From positions 1-64,000 of the forward strand of contig QCEG01000005.1 in NCBI GenBank assembly GCA_003278535.1: DNA of 64,000 nucleotides, in the 5' to 3' direction. The number at the start of each line of letters is the position of its first letter. The first letter of the stretch is position 1. Below are positions 52,389-60,230 of the stretch, piece after piece. Under the pieces are notes generated by a model that worked only from the letters and a program-made list of their open reading frames with translations, did not search any database and had not been told where the DNA came from. The position numbers and the translations under genes are program-made. The stretch comes from Prochlorococcus sp. AG-355-N18. Lineage in GTDB: Bacteria; Cyanobacteriota; Cyanobacteriia; PCC-6307; Cyanobiaceae.

Positions 52389-52678
52389 TGTTCTTGAAGA
52401 TAGTGATAATTTTTCTTTTTATAATTATTTTTTTCAATTTAAGGAATTTTCTTAAATTAAATAGAAAACAAAAAGTTTTTTATTCTAAAAAAATAACAAC
52501 TTTCAATAAAAAGAATCTTAATAATTGGATGAATTTGACTAAAAAAGAAAGATATAACTTAACAAAACAAGATTCTCTTAACTACATGGATAAAAGAAAA
52601 CTTTTATTAGACGAAATTAGAAATGAATATAAGAAAATATCTAGAAAAAATTCTGAGAGGAAGATTAAGAAAAAATAA
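52388..52678 (+). CDS. Small Lys-rich membrane protein of unknown function
   Basis: A 96-residue protein that I do not recognise. One hydrophobic helix spans about 3-20 (LKIVIIFLFIIIFF), followed by a long basic cytoplasmic-type tail with many Lys and Asn. The ATG at 52388 shares its first base with the hisS stop; a GTG directly before it is also possible. The gene ends 2 bases before the next small gene, so both probably ride on the hisS transcript. The low-complexity Lys content is partly driven by AT pressure. Confidence 0.55.
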   Translation: MFLKIVIIFLFIIIFFNLRNFLKLNRKQKVFYSKKITTFNKKNLNNWMNLTKKERYNLTKQDSLNYMDKRKLLLDEIRNEYKKISRKNSERKIKKK

Positions 52679-52680
52679 TT

Positions 52681-52980
52681 ATGGAAAATTACTGGACTTC
52701 TAATAAACCAATAAATGGATTAAGACATTTTGTTTTAGTAAATGAGACTAAAGAAAAAGAAAACATTAGTTTTTTTATGGTTTCTGTCCTTGATTCTGAA
52801 ATTAACTTAAAAACTACTTATGAAGAATTAATAAATAGTGGAAATTGGCAGAAGGGTTGGATCAATCTTTCAAAGCATCAATCGATTACAGAAGAATACG
52901 TTAACCATAAATCCATCAATAAAGGAAAGGGTATCGATGAGATATTCATTAATGAAGATTCTTTATTTAATATTTCTTAA
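52681..52980 (+). CDS. Small soluble protein, TIGR02450-like (Trp-containing)
   Basis: A 99-residue protein with the layout of the tryptophan-rich TIGR02450 family: WTSNKPINGLRHFVLV at 5-20, then VSVLDSEI, then YEELINSGNWQKGW. The match is by spacing of Trp, His-Phe and Trp-x-x-Gly-Trp, and I judge it moderate. No function is known for the family. It starts with ATG 2 bases after the previous small gene and is the last of the hisS run. Confidence 0.55.
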   Translation: MENYWTSNKPINGLRHFVLVNETKEKENISFFMVSVLDSEINLKTTYEELINSGNWQKGWINLSKHQSITEEYVNHKSINKGKGIDEIFINEDSLFNIS

Positions 52981-53008
52981 TTTGATATAAATCTTTCAAA
53001 TCTCTTTT

Positions 53009-53030
53009 CTTTGTAAATACAAGGTTTTTT
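53009..53030 (+). terminator. Weak candidate terminator
   Basis: A five-pair stem (CTTTG with CAAGG, one G-T pair) with a six-base loop is followed by six T. It lies 29 bases after the stop of the 99-residue protein. It is weak and could be chance in AT-rich DNA. Confidence 0.35.
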
Positions 53031-53115
53031 GTGACTTAATAATTATTTAAAAATTTTACCCTTTCAAAAAAATAAAATTAACGTTATCAAGGAATAATTA
53101 TATTTACTTAATTCA

Positions 53116-53349
53116 ATGTTAGGGGATATGTGGAGCTCATCTGAGTTGACCTCTGAAAAACTGGGAATAACTGAAATTAAACTTTCTTTTTTACGTGAAA
53201 ATGGAATACTCAAGCCTGGAATTCATTGGAAAAGCTCTCCACTCGGTCAGAAAAAACCTTGGAAACCCAAAGCGCTTTACAATGTAAAAATGTGCAGAGA
53301 AATAATTAATAAATATTATTCTGAAGAAAACTATAATATCGCAGCATAA
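53116..53349 (+). CDS. Small protein with a possible helix-turn-helix region
   Basis: A 77-residue soluble protein. SSSELTSEKLGITEIKLSFL followed by a glycine and RHW-like turn (IHWKSSPLGQKKPW) resembles a short winged helix of the excisionase/MerR-like kind, but I cannot name a family. The length fits a free-standing DNA-binding domain. It has a 135-base upstream gap and thus its own promoter is likely. The ATG at 53116 is used; an ATG at 53128 would drop four residues. It converges on the 58-residue gene. Confidence 0.5.
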   Translation: MLGDMWSSSELTSEKLGITEIKLSFLRENGILKPGIHWKSSPLGQKKPWKPKALYNVKMCREIINKYYSEENYNIAA

Positions 53350-53393
53350 AAAATGATAAAATCTTAATTAATTTGGGAAAATATATAAAATAT

Positions 53394-53570
53394 TCATTCG
53401 ATAAGATTCTCATCCTTACACTCAATAAGAGTGTTTTGCAAAGTTGGATATAAGTTAATCATATTTATGTATTGTTTCGATTTTCTGTAAGATTTTGCAG
53501 CCTTTTTGTAATGAACTTCAGATTTCATTTCTAGTGAAAATTTTCTAGAAGACTCTTGAGAAGTAGTCAT
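53394..53570 (-). CDS. 58-residue protein of unknown function, near pcbA
   Basis: I found this short reading frame by translating the minus strand: ATG at 53568-53570 through a TGA at 53394-53396. It reads MTTSQESSRKFSLEMKSEVH at the start, a Ser- and Lys-rich, mostly helical sequence with KKAAKSYRKSKQYINMINL, ending KDENLIE. It has no hydrophobic segment. It is below usual ORF cut-offs, so automated calls may miss it. Codon use is unremarkable for this genome and I see no family. It is divergent from pcbA and converges with the 77-residue gene, with 44 bases between stops. Confidence 0.5.
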   Translation of the reverse strand: MTTSQESSRKFSLEMKSEVHYKKAAKSYRKSKQYINMINLYPTLQNTLIECKDENLIE

Positions 53571-53900
53571 AATAATAGATGTCTTATCCTATATTTAATA
53601 ATTGTTTGAAAATGAGGCAATAACCACCATGGTGTAATGAAACAAAACATCGTTTAATGTCAGCAAAATCAAATTTATTTGACTTGTTTGAATTTAAAAA
53701 TACTGGTTTATTTGATAGAACTTATATCTTTGAGAATAATTTTTCTTCATTAAATCTACCTTCTTTACTCTTGTCTTGCCCTACGAATAATTTTTGTTTA
53801 GTAATAGTTAGAATTAATAACCTTTACAATTTTGTTATGAATTCAACTGTTTGGTGAAATATAAAGTATTCTCAAAACGTTTAAGCTAATCAATTCCTAA
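53571..53900 (+). promoter_or_regulatory. pcbA upstream region (330 bases), including a short candidate leader ORF
   Basis: This is the longest stretch in the window without an accepted gene. It holds a perfect ten-base palindrome CACCATGGTG at 53625-53634, and a possible -10 (TGTAAT, 53633-53638) next to it. A 66-codon plus-strand reading frame (53657-53857) ends 43 bases before pcbA. Its Asn/Phe/Leu/Ser composition is what AT-rich DNA gives by chance, so I do not call it a gene. An A/T-rich TATAAAGT at about 53863 could be another promoter element. Confidence 0.45.
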
Positions 53901-54959
53901 ATGCAAACCTATGGAAATCCAGATACTACCTATGGATGGTGGGCTGGTAATTCAGGTGTAGCAAATCGCTCAGGAAAATTCATTGCTGCTCATGTAGCTC
54001 ATGCAGGATTAATTGTTTTCTGGGCGGGTGCATTCACCCTTTTTGAACTTTCACGATTTGACCCAAGCGTCCCAATGGGGCATCAACCTCTAATCGTTCT
54101 TCCTCACTTAGCAACTCTTGGAATAGGGTTTGATGCTAATGGTGTTGCGATGGGAGATACTAAACCTGTTCTAGCGATAGCAATAGTTCACTTAGTTTCT
54201 TCTATGGTTTTAGCAGCCGGAGGACTTTTACACTCTTTACTTCTTCCTGGAAATCTAGAAGATTCTGATATAGCAAGAGCTAGAAAATTCAATATTGAAT
54301 GGGATAATCCAGACAAATTGACATTTATTCTTGGTCACCATCTAATTATTCTTGGTTTCGCAGTTATTGCTTTTGTCGAATGGGCAAGAGTGCATGGAAT
54401 TTATGATCCAGCTATTGGTTCTGTAAGACAGGTTGAGTATGAATTAAATTTAGCCAAAATTTGGAATCACCAAACAGACTTTTTGACTATTGATAGCCTT
54501 GAAGAAGTAATGGGAGGTCATGCTTTCCTTGCTTTCGTTGAGATCACTGGTGGTGCTTGGCATATTGCTACTAAGCAAGTTGGTGAATATACCAAATTCA
54601 AAGGCAAAGGACTTCTCTCTGCAGAGGCTGTTCTCTCATGGTCACTAGCTGGAATAGGCTGGATGGCTATTATTGCAGCTTTCTGGAGTGCAGCTAACAC
54701 AACAGTTTATCCAACTGAATTCTTTGGTGAACCACTTGAATTGAAGTTTAGTATTTCTCCTTATTGGGTAGATACTGTTGATCTTCCTGATGGTGAGTAC
54801 ACTTCAAGGGCATGGTTAGCTAATGTTCATTACTATTTTGGATTCTTCTTTATTCAAGGTCATCTATGGCACGCTTTAAGAGCACTAGGCTTTGATTTCA
54901 AGAGAGTTACAAATGCTATCAGTAATATTGATAGTGCAACAGTTACTCTTAAAGATTAA
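53901..54959 (+). CDS. pcbA: Prochlorophyte chlorophyll-binding antenna protein Pcb
   Basis: Six-helix membrane antenna that binds divinyl chlorophyll a and b, related to CP43 and IsiA, the main light-harvesting protein of Prochlorococcus. The 352-residue protein starts [20 protein letters not shown]. Chlorophyll-binding His residues occur in the helices, for example [34 protein letters not shown] and [45 protein letters not shown] is the typical last helix pair. It lacks the large lumenal loop of CP43. Only one copy lies in the window. A strong terminator follows, fitting a highly expressed single-gene unit. Confidence 0.97.
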   Translation: MQTYGNPDTTYGWWAGNSGVANRSGKFIAAHVAHAGLIVFWAGAFTLFELSRFDPSVPMGHQPLIVLPHLATLGIGFDANGVAMGDTKPVLAIAIVHLVSSMVLAAGGLLHSLLLPGNLEDSDIARARKFNIEWDNPDKLTFILGHHLIILGFAVIAFVEWARVHGIYDPAIGSVRQVEYELNLAKIWNHQTDFLTIDSLEEVMGGHAFLAFVEITGGAWHIATKQVGEYTKFKGKGLLSAEAVLSWSLAGIGWMAIIAAFWSAANTTVYPTEFFGEPLELKFSISPYWVDTVDLPDGEYTSRAWLANVHYYFGFFFIQGHLWHALRALGFDFKRVTNAISNIDSATVTLKD

Positions 54960-54983
54960 TTTTCAAATTTTCTTACCAATATC

Positions 54984-55012
54984 AAAAGGCTCCTCTTATC
55001 GGAGCCTTTTTT
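54984..55012 (+). terminator. Strong intrinsic terminator of pcbA
   Basis: A ten-base inverted repeat AAAAGGCTCC / GGAGCCTTTT with a seven-base loop (54994-55000) is followed by more T. It lies 24 bases after the pcbA stop and is the clearest terminator hairpin I saw in the window. Confidence 0.9.
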
Positions 55013-55052
55013 ATTTGAAAAATTTTGTTTATTAATTTAGATTTAGAATTAT

Positions 55053-56441
55053 ATGTTTTTGAAATCATTGAATATTTTTTCGATACAGAATAAAGATATT
55101 TTTTCAAATTCTCTATTGATAAGTTTTTTTGGATTGTTAATTATATTTTTTTTGTTGATTTTTGGAAGGAAATTTAAACTAGCTGTTCAACTCGAGAGAT
55201 TTGGATTGCCGATAGCCGTCATATCAGGAATTTTAGGTATATCTATAGGCCCATTTGGTGCGATACACTTTTTACCAAAAGAAACAATAAATGTTTGGAG
55301 TAATTTTCCTACTCCTCTTTTATCATTAGTCTTCGCAACTTTAATGATGGGAAGACCTATACCGAATATAAATGGTTTAGTTAAACCGATTTTTAATCAA
55401 TTTCTATTAGCTCTTTCACTAGGTTTCGGACAATTTTTTGTCGGCGGCCTTGTTGTTAAATATTTTCTGCCTCCATCAATGGACGCAAATCCTCTAATGG
55501 GTTGTTTAATAGAGGTAGGTTTTGAGGGCGGTCATGGAGCCGCATCAATAATCGGTGAAAGTTTTAATAAACTAGGTTTCCCAAATGGTTTAGATCTTGG
55601 TTTGGCTATGGCAACAATGGGTCTTTTATCCTCTTCAATATTGGGTAGCATATTTATCTTTATTGGTAGAACTTTAGGCCTTTCAGATACTGAGGAAATT
55701 CTTGAACAAAAAGATACTTTAAATGAAAAAAATAAGATTAGAATTTTTGCAGATTTTAGAATTTTTATAATAAATCTTGGATTCTCTGGTTTGGCAATTT
55801 CTTTTGGTGTTTTGCTTCTTAAATTTTTAAGGTATATTTCAAGTTCTTTTGGTGATTTTTCGAAGGAAATTATTTTTTCACTACCAGTATTTCCTTTTAT
55901 CCTTATAGGCTCGCTCCTTATTAGATATATTTTAGAAAAAACCAAAAATACGGAATTTATTTCAAATATTCTGCAAAGGGAGATTGGTATTTTATCAACA
56001 GACTTATTGATTTTTACAGCTATGGCGAGTTTAGATATTGCAGTTGTTTTTGATAATTGGATACTTATTTTAGTATTTACTATTTTCGGTTTATTTTGGA
56101 ATTTAATCTGCATTGCTTATTTCGCATACTTTATTTTTGATGATTATTGGTTTGAAAAAAGTTTGATAGAGTTTGGGAATTCTACTGGTGTAGTAGCTTC
56201 TGGGTTACTTCTTTTACGGCTTGCAGATCCTAAAAATATTTCTAAGACTTTACCAATTTTTACGTCAAAACAGCTATTTGCTCAATTAATTCTTTCTGGA
56301 GGACTATTCACAGTTCTTGCACCATTAATGATTTCTAAAATTGGTTTAGTTTATTGGACAGAAATTTGTGCCTTAATTACATTCGCAATTCTTTCTATCG
56401 CATTGATTTTTAACAAAGTAGAGATGAAAAAGTTTCAATAA
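55053..56441 (+). CDS. gltS: Sodium/glutamate symporter (GltS family)
   Basis: A 462-residue inner-membrane symporter of the GltS type, with ten to twelve hydrophobic helices. It shows an inverted repeat of two halves with a Gly-rich motif in each: IEVGFEGGHGAASIIG (near 151-166) in the first half and IEFGNSTGVVASGLLLLR in the second. Substrate may be glutamate or another anion; uptake of dissolved amino acids is known from marine picocyanobacteria. It starts 93 bases after pcbA, past the terminator, so it has its own promoter. Confidence 0.85.
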   Translation: MFLKSLNIFSIQNKDIFSNSLLISFFGLLIIFFLLIFGRKFKLAVQLERFGLPIAVISGILGISIGPFGAIHFLPKETINVWSNFPTPLLSLVFATLMMGRPIPNINGLVKPIFNQFLLALSLGFGQFFVGGLVVKYFLPPSMDANPLMGCLIEVGFEGGHGAASIIGESFNKLGFPNGLDLGLAMATMGLLSSSILGSIFIFIGRTLGLSDTEEILEQKDTLNEKNKIRIFADFRIFIINLGFSGLAISFGVLLLKFLRYISSSFGDFSKEIIFSLPVFPFILIGSLLIRYILEKTKNTEFISNILQREIGILSTDLLIFTAMASLDIAVVFDNWILILVFTIFGLFWNLICIAYFAYFIFDDYWFEKSLIEFGNSTGVVASGLLLLRLADPKNISKTLPIFTSKQLFAQLILSGGLFTVLAPLMISKIGLVYWTEICALITFAILSIALIFNKVEMKKFQ

Positions 56442-56480
56442 GAACTCTAGAATGGTAAAAAGCCTAAATTTTTTATTTTA

Positions 56481-56738
56481 ATGTCATTTACACCCTACGA
56501 TATTCCACCTCAAGAAAATAAAGGTAAGTGGTTTAGGAGTCATTTACTTGGAAGGGAAATAGAACTTGGTGAATTGTATAGTCTTGGATCAAATGATTTA
56601 GATTTGCTTATGGCGGAGACCGCAGAAATTAGAAGCGATCTTGATTTTAAGGAAAAAAATATAGGCAAATTTAGGACCGCAGGATATTTTTTGGAGTTAG
56701 CAAGAATAATTGAGAAAAGGAAGTTGTTAGAAAGTTAA
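56481..56738 (+). CDS. Small conserved-looking soluble protein of unknown function
   Basis: An 85-residue protein that I do not recognise. It begins MSFTPYDIPPQENKGKWFRS and contains an acidic/basic helical part (DLLMAETAEIRSDLDFKEK, then RTAGYFLELARIIEKRKLL). It has no membrane segment or metal motif. The composition is less AT-skewed than chance frames, which supports a real gene. It follows gltS by 39 bases and overlaps the GST gene (convergent) by 4 bases. Confidence 0.6.
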   Translation: MSFTPYDIPPQENKGKWFRSHLLGREIELGELYSLGSNDLDLLMAETAEIRSDLDFKEKNIGKFRTAGYFLELARIIEKRKLLES

Positions 56739-57394
56739 TTAGATGGAAAATAATTCTTTCTAGAATTTGGTCCCCATAATTCGTATTTATACATTAACGA
56801 CTTAAATTCTCTATTTTTCTCAAACGAATCTAACCAGTTTTTTATAGATGATTCAAAATAATTTGTTCTTTTTTGACTTTCACAAGCGATTCTAAATTGT
56901 CTTACAAAAGGCCAAATAGACCAATCAGCGATTGTTGGACTATCTCCAAAAAAATATTTTTTTTCGGCAAGAAGTTCGTTCCATCTCTTTATAAATTTAA
57001 TCGCATTTGTGAAATGAAATTCTTGATCACTATCTTTATATCTTGTGGCATATTTAAATCGATCTAAATGATATTTGAATACGTTATCGTTTTCATTAAT
57101 CATTTTAAAAATATCTTCCTTTTTGTTCTCAGGTAAATAAATAAATTTGATGTTTTCCTTTTTCGACTCTGAGAGAGCCCATAGGATGATTTCAAGACTT
57201 TCTTCAATAACTTCACTATTTTTTTTTATAAGAATTGGCACCGTTTTCGTCTTTGAATTATTTAAAAAATCTAGAGGTTTATTTTTTAAATCAATTTCTC
57301 TTATCTCTACTTTTATTTCGCAAATTAACATGGCCCATCTTGCACGAATTGCATATGGACATCTTCGAAATGAATATAAAATATCGTTTTTCAT
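56735..57394 (-). CDS. Glutathione S-transferase family protein
   Basis: A 219-residue protein with an N-terminal thioredoxin-like domain and an all-helical C-terminal domain. The active-site region reads LYSFRRCPYAIRARWAM with C12-P13, a Cys-type GST (omega/beta-like). KTVPILIKKNSEVIEESLEI holds the glutathione-binding Pro and Glu-Ser. The C-terminal part shows SPTIADWSIWPFVRQFR. Thiol-transferase or dehydroascorbate-type activity is more likely than classic conjugation, but this is inference. It is divergent from the GIY-YIG-like gene, with a 74-base gap. Confidence 0.85.
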   Translation of the reverse strand: MKNDILYSFRRCPYAIRARWAMLICEIKVEIREIDLKNKPLDFLNNSKTKTVPILIKKNSEVIEESLEIILWALSESKKENIKFIYLPENKKEDIFKMINENDNVFKYHLDRFKYATRYKDSDQEFHFTNAIKFIKRWNELLAEKKYFFGDSPTIADWSIWPFVRQFRIACESQKRTNYFESSIKNWLDSFEKNREFKSLMYKYELWGPNSRKNYFPSN

Positions 57395-57468
57395 ATTGTA
57401 AAAACTTTTAATTTCCCTAATTCTTTTAGTATTATCTAATTAGGGACATTATTAATTTTACAACGCAA

Positions 57469-58011
57469 ATGTCGGGATATGTTTACCTTATTAGAGTAGG
57501 AGACCTTTATAGGATTGGGAAAACGGATAATCTTGAAAAGAAAATTAAAAAATTAAATCCAGATGAATTATTAACATCAATTATGACTAAGGAGCCAGAA
57601 ACTCTTGAAGCAAGATTACTAAGAAAATATAAGTCGCAAAGAATTCCTGAAACTGGTTATTTAAAGCTTTCTAAAAGACAAATTAGAGAATGTAAAAAGC
57701 AATTTGAATTAAAGGGTAGCTTACCTCACACTTTAGATGCTGAAGTTTCTATAACTCTATTTGCATCTTTTTTATTGTTTTCATTAGGTTCTTTTATTTT
57801 TAATTATTTAAATTTTGGATTTGTAAGATCTATATCTTATTCTTTCGGAATGGCATCTCTACCAATGGTTATATTATTTATTACAGGTAGTTTTGGCGGA
57901 TATTTTTCTGAAGATTTATCTCTTTTTTCATTGTTAACTAATCGAATAAAAGGTTTATTTATTGCAATTGCAATGCTTTCAATGGCTTACTTAATTTTTA
58001 ATTTAGGTTAA
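57469..58011 (+). CDS. GIY-YIG/MUG113-like domain fused to membrane helices
   Basis: A 180-residue protein. The N-terminal 80 residues resemble a small GIY-YIG-type (T5orf172/MUG113) domain: GYVYLIRVGDLYRIGKTDN at 3-21, a hydrophobic-helix part with EARLLRKYKSQRI, and a Glu at E61 within RIPETGY that could be catalytic. Residues 95-180 contain three hydrophobic segments (about 96-114, 122-142 and 160-178). A nuclease-like domain tethered to a membrane is unusual. It converges on an SDR gene with a 4-base overlap. Confidence 0.65.
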   Translation: MSGYVYLIRVGDLYRIGKTDNLEKKIKKLNPDELLTSIMTKEPETLEARLLRKYKSQRIPETGYLKLSKRQIRECKKQFELKGSLPHTLDAEVSITLFASFLLFSLGSFIFNYLNFGFVRSISYSFGMASLPMVILFITGSFGGYFSEDLSLFSLLTNRIKGLFIAIAMLSMAYLIFNLG

Positions 58012-58715
58012 ATTTCATAGTTACAATTTAAGGCAATTTCAAATGGAACTGATTGGGTAGGTAACTTAAGAATAGTTGAGCATATTTCAGCAATATCTTC
58101 AGGTTGTGTCATGCTTGATTTGTCTAAAGAAGAGATATTTTGAGCCATTTTTGTATTAACCCAGCTTGGGCAAATTGCAGTAATTCTTATATTTTTATCC
58201 CAACCTTTATTTTTCATAGTTTGGCATAATCCCATCAAAGCAAACTTTGAAGAAGAATAAGCGGCTAAATCACCTTTGGATCTTTTCCCACTCATTGAAA
58301 CTAAAACAATAATTCTTCCTCTTCCAGAGGTACATAAATGATCCCAAGAAAGCCTACATAACTGCCAAATTGCCAAAAAATTTATATTTAATGTATTTAA
58401 AATATCTTCTTCATCACCATCTTTGTATAAGAAAGGAACTTTCGATAATACTCCAGAACAATTTATTACTGAATCAAATCCTCCAAATTCATCTACGGTA
58501 TTCTTTATCCAATTTTCGGCTGTAATTTTTTGTAAAGCATCATAGTGGTTGATTATAATTTTCCCTTCCGGCCATTTTATTGGATCAATAGCGCTTCCTT
58601 TTAATGATTCTAAATCTCTTATGCCAACACTAATTCTATTGCCTTCTTTTAATTCTTTATGTGCAATATTTTGTCCAATACCTCTACTGGCTCCACTTAT
58701 TAATATGGTTCTCAT
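58008..58715 (-). CDS. Short-chain dehydrogenase/reductase
   Basis: Classical SDR of 235 residues. The cofactor motif is SGASRGIGQNIA at 7-18. The catalytic Ser lies in VLVSMSG, and Tyr and Lys in AAYSSSKFALMG. The downstream motif CPSWVNTKMA is typical. Substrate unknown. It lies 7 bases after the lycopene cyclase start region on the same strand (downstream of it), so the two may be co-transcribed. NADPH preference is likely from the basic residues after the glycine motif, but not certain. Confidence 0.85.
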   Translation of the reverse strand: MRTILISGASRGIGQNIAHKELKEGNRISVGIRDLESLKGSAIDPIKWPEGKIIINHYDALQKITAENWIKNTVDEFGGFDSVINCSGVLSKVPFLYKDGDEEDILNTLNINFLAIWQLCRLSWDHLCTSGRGRIIVLVSMSGKRSKGDLAAYSSSKFALMGLCQTMKNKGWDKNIRITAICPSWVNTKMAQNISSLDKSSMTQPEDIAEICSTILKLPTQSVPFEIALNCNYEI

Positions 58716-58722
58716 TTTTTAA

Positions 58723-60006
58723 CTATATGTTTGGAAATATTATCCTAAGTAACATTTTAAATTCTCTTCCATGCATTATCATAAGACCTTTCTTTACACT
58801 CCATGGAGCCTTTATAAACATTACGCACATAGCATATACAATCTCTTTTAAAGAAAGAGTATCAGTTAGAAACCCATACCATTGATTTTTAGGTAGTTGG
58901 AAAAAACTGCCAAAAAATTCTCTCAATAGTTTCTCATCAAATCTCATGAGTTTTTCTAATCCAAATTGGTAAAGTGATTTCTTCCTAATTAATTCTTTTG
59001 ACCATAAAGTTTCCCAACCTTTTCTAGCAATATGATAGGTACTTAGATTTTTGTTTTTAATTGCTTCTGAGACTGCCTTCGCGACAAGTGGAGCTCTTCT
59101 TAAAACATTACCAATTAAATATCCAGATGCAGGATGTACCATTGAAGCAGCACCACCATATCCAAGTATTTGTTGTTTGAAATCTGGGATTGGCATATTC
59201 ATAGGAAGAAATAAGCCAAGCTCTTCGTGCTGCATGCTTGTGATTGATATATTTCGATAAGAAAGCCTCTTCTCTAGTCTCTCTTTTAAATTTTCCATTG
59301 TTAGAGGATTTACCAAACCAAGAGATGTCTCTTCAAGAAAATATTTCCCATCCCCCATATCCATGGCATAAAGAAAAGTTGGAGGTTCTTTTTTTTGCTC
59401 ATCGTTAAGATGATCATTTCTATAGTCCATTAATACAAACTGCCCTTTCTTAAGTGGAGGTTTACTAAAATTACCTACTATCCCATAACAAGTTTGGACT
59501 GCCAAAGGACCACAGGATTTTAATTTAAGAAAAACAGGATCATACCCTGTTGCATCTACTACTAATCTTGCAGAGTAAGTTTTGCCATCTTTTGTAGTTA
59601 CTGTACTTTTGTATTTTTCAAAATGTATTTTGTTTGCAAAGCCTTGATGCCATTTAATAAAAGACTTATTGCATTCTTTAAACCAATAATTGTGGAGTTT
59701 CTTCTTATCAAATAGTCCATAATCTAGTGAATGTTCAGTAGCTTTATTCTCGTCGTCCTGTTCTTCTAAAGCGCCATGCCCAAAAAAACTTACAGTATTT
59801 TTCCATCTATATTCAAGTAAATCCTGAAGCCCGAGTTGATCAACTTCTTTCCCCCAAATGCCATATGTATTTGGCCAAGGTTCATCTGGTCCATTTGGAG
59901 AAAGCACTTCAACATCTAATTTTTCCTTCCCTAAAGCTGAGGCAATAGCCATACCCGCAGGCCCTGCACCCAAAACAAGAACATCTGGCATATTTTCTTT
60001 TGACAT
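58723..60006 (-). CDS. crtL: Lycopene cyclase (CrtL type)
   Basis: FAD-dependent lycopene cyclase of 427 residues in the plant/cyanobacterial CrtL family, which closes ionone rings for alpha- or beta-carotene. The N-terminal dinucleotide motif is VLGAGPAGMAIASAL, and further hallmarks are NTYGIWGKEV, VVDATGYDP, VLMDYRNDHL and PTFLYAMDMGDGKYFLEETSL. IPDFKQQILGYGGAASMVHPASGYLIG is also typical. Prochlorococcus has beta- and epsilon-type versions, and from sequence alone I cannot decide; its position near pcbA resembles the epsilon-type gene from memory of the MED4 gene order. A short intergenic region separates it from the POR-like gene. Confidence 0.88.
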   Translation of the reverse strand: MSKENMPDVLVLGAGPAGMAIASALGKEKLDVEVLSPNGPDEPWPNTYGIWGKEVDQLGLQDLLEYRWKNTVSFFGHGALEEQDDENKATEHSLDYGLFDKKKLHNYWFKECNKSFIKWHQGFANKIHFEKYKSTVTTKDGKTYSARLVVDATGYDPVFLKLKSCGPLAVQTCYGIVGNFSKPPLKKGQFVLMDYRNDHLNDEQKKEPPTFLYAMDMGDGKYFLEETSLGLVNPLTMENLKERLEKRLSYRNISITSMQHEELGLFLPMNMPIPDFKQQILGYGGAASMVHPASGYLIGNVLRRAPLVAKAVSEAIKNKNLSTYHIARKGWETLWSKELIRKKSLYQFGLEKLMRFDEKLLREFFGSFFQLPKNQWYGFLTDTLSLKEIVYAMCVMFIKAPWSVKKGLMIMHGREFKMLLRIIFPNI

Positions 60007-60196
60007 TAAATATAAATCTTATGATTAAAGAAATTTATGGAACAAATTATTACTTCTGAACCCAGAATTATATTTTTCATCCAATACTTATAATGAGAGT
60101 AGATTAATAATAATCAAATTACTCAAATACTAGCGACTAAGTTTTCAGTGTTTTAACAATAATTTATAAGATTACAAAATAAAAAAAACTTTATTT

Positions 60197-60218
60197 ATTT
60201 TTTTATCATAAAAAAAAT
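60197..60218 (+). other. A/T-only hairpin just upstream of a start site
   Basis: An eight-pair inverted repeat of A and T only (60197-60204 with 60211-60218, loop ATCATA) lies directly before the ribosome-binding site AGGA (60221-60224) of the POR-like gene. It may be a terminator-like or attenuating element, or chance in A/T-rich DNA. Confidence 0.35.
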
Positions 60219-60230
60219 ATAGGAATTTAA

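Noticed and set aside
53901..54959. pcbA mistaken for psbA or psbC
   Set aside because: Hydrophobic chlorophyll-binding helices first suggested a photosystem core protein, but the length of 352, the N-terminus MQTYGNP and the absence of the large CP43 loop identify Pcb.
55532..56113. 193-codon minus-strand frame inside the GltS gene
   Set aside because: It is a low-complexity Lys/Ile/Ser antisense frame; GltS helices and Gly motifs occupy the plus strand.
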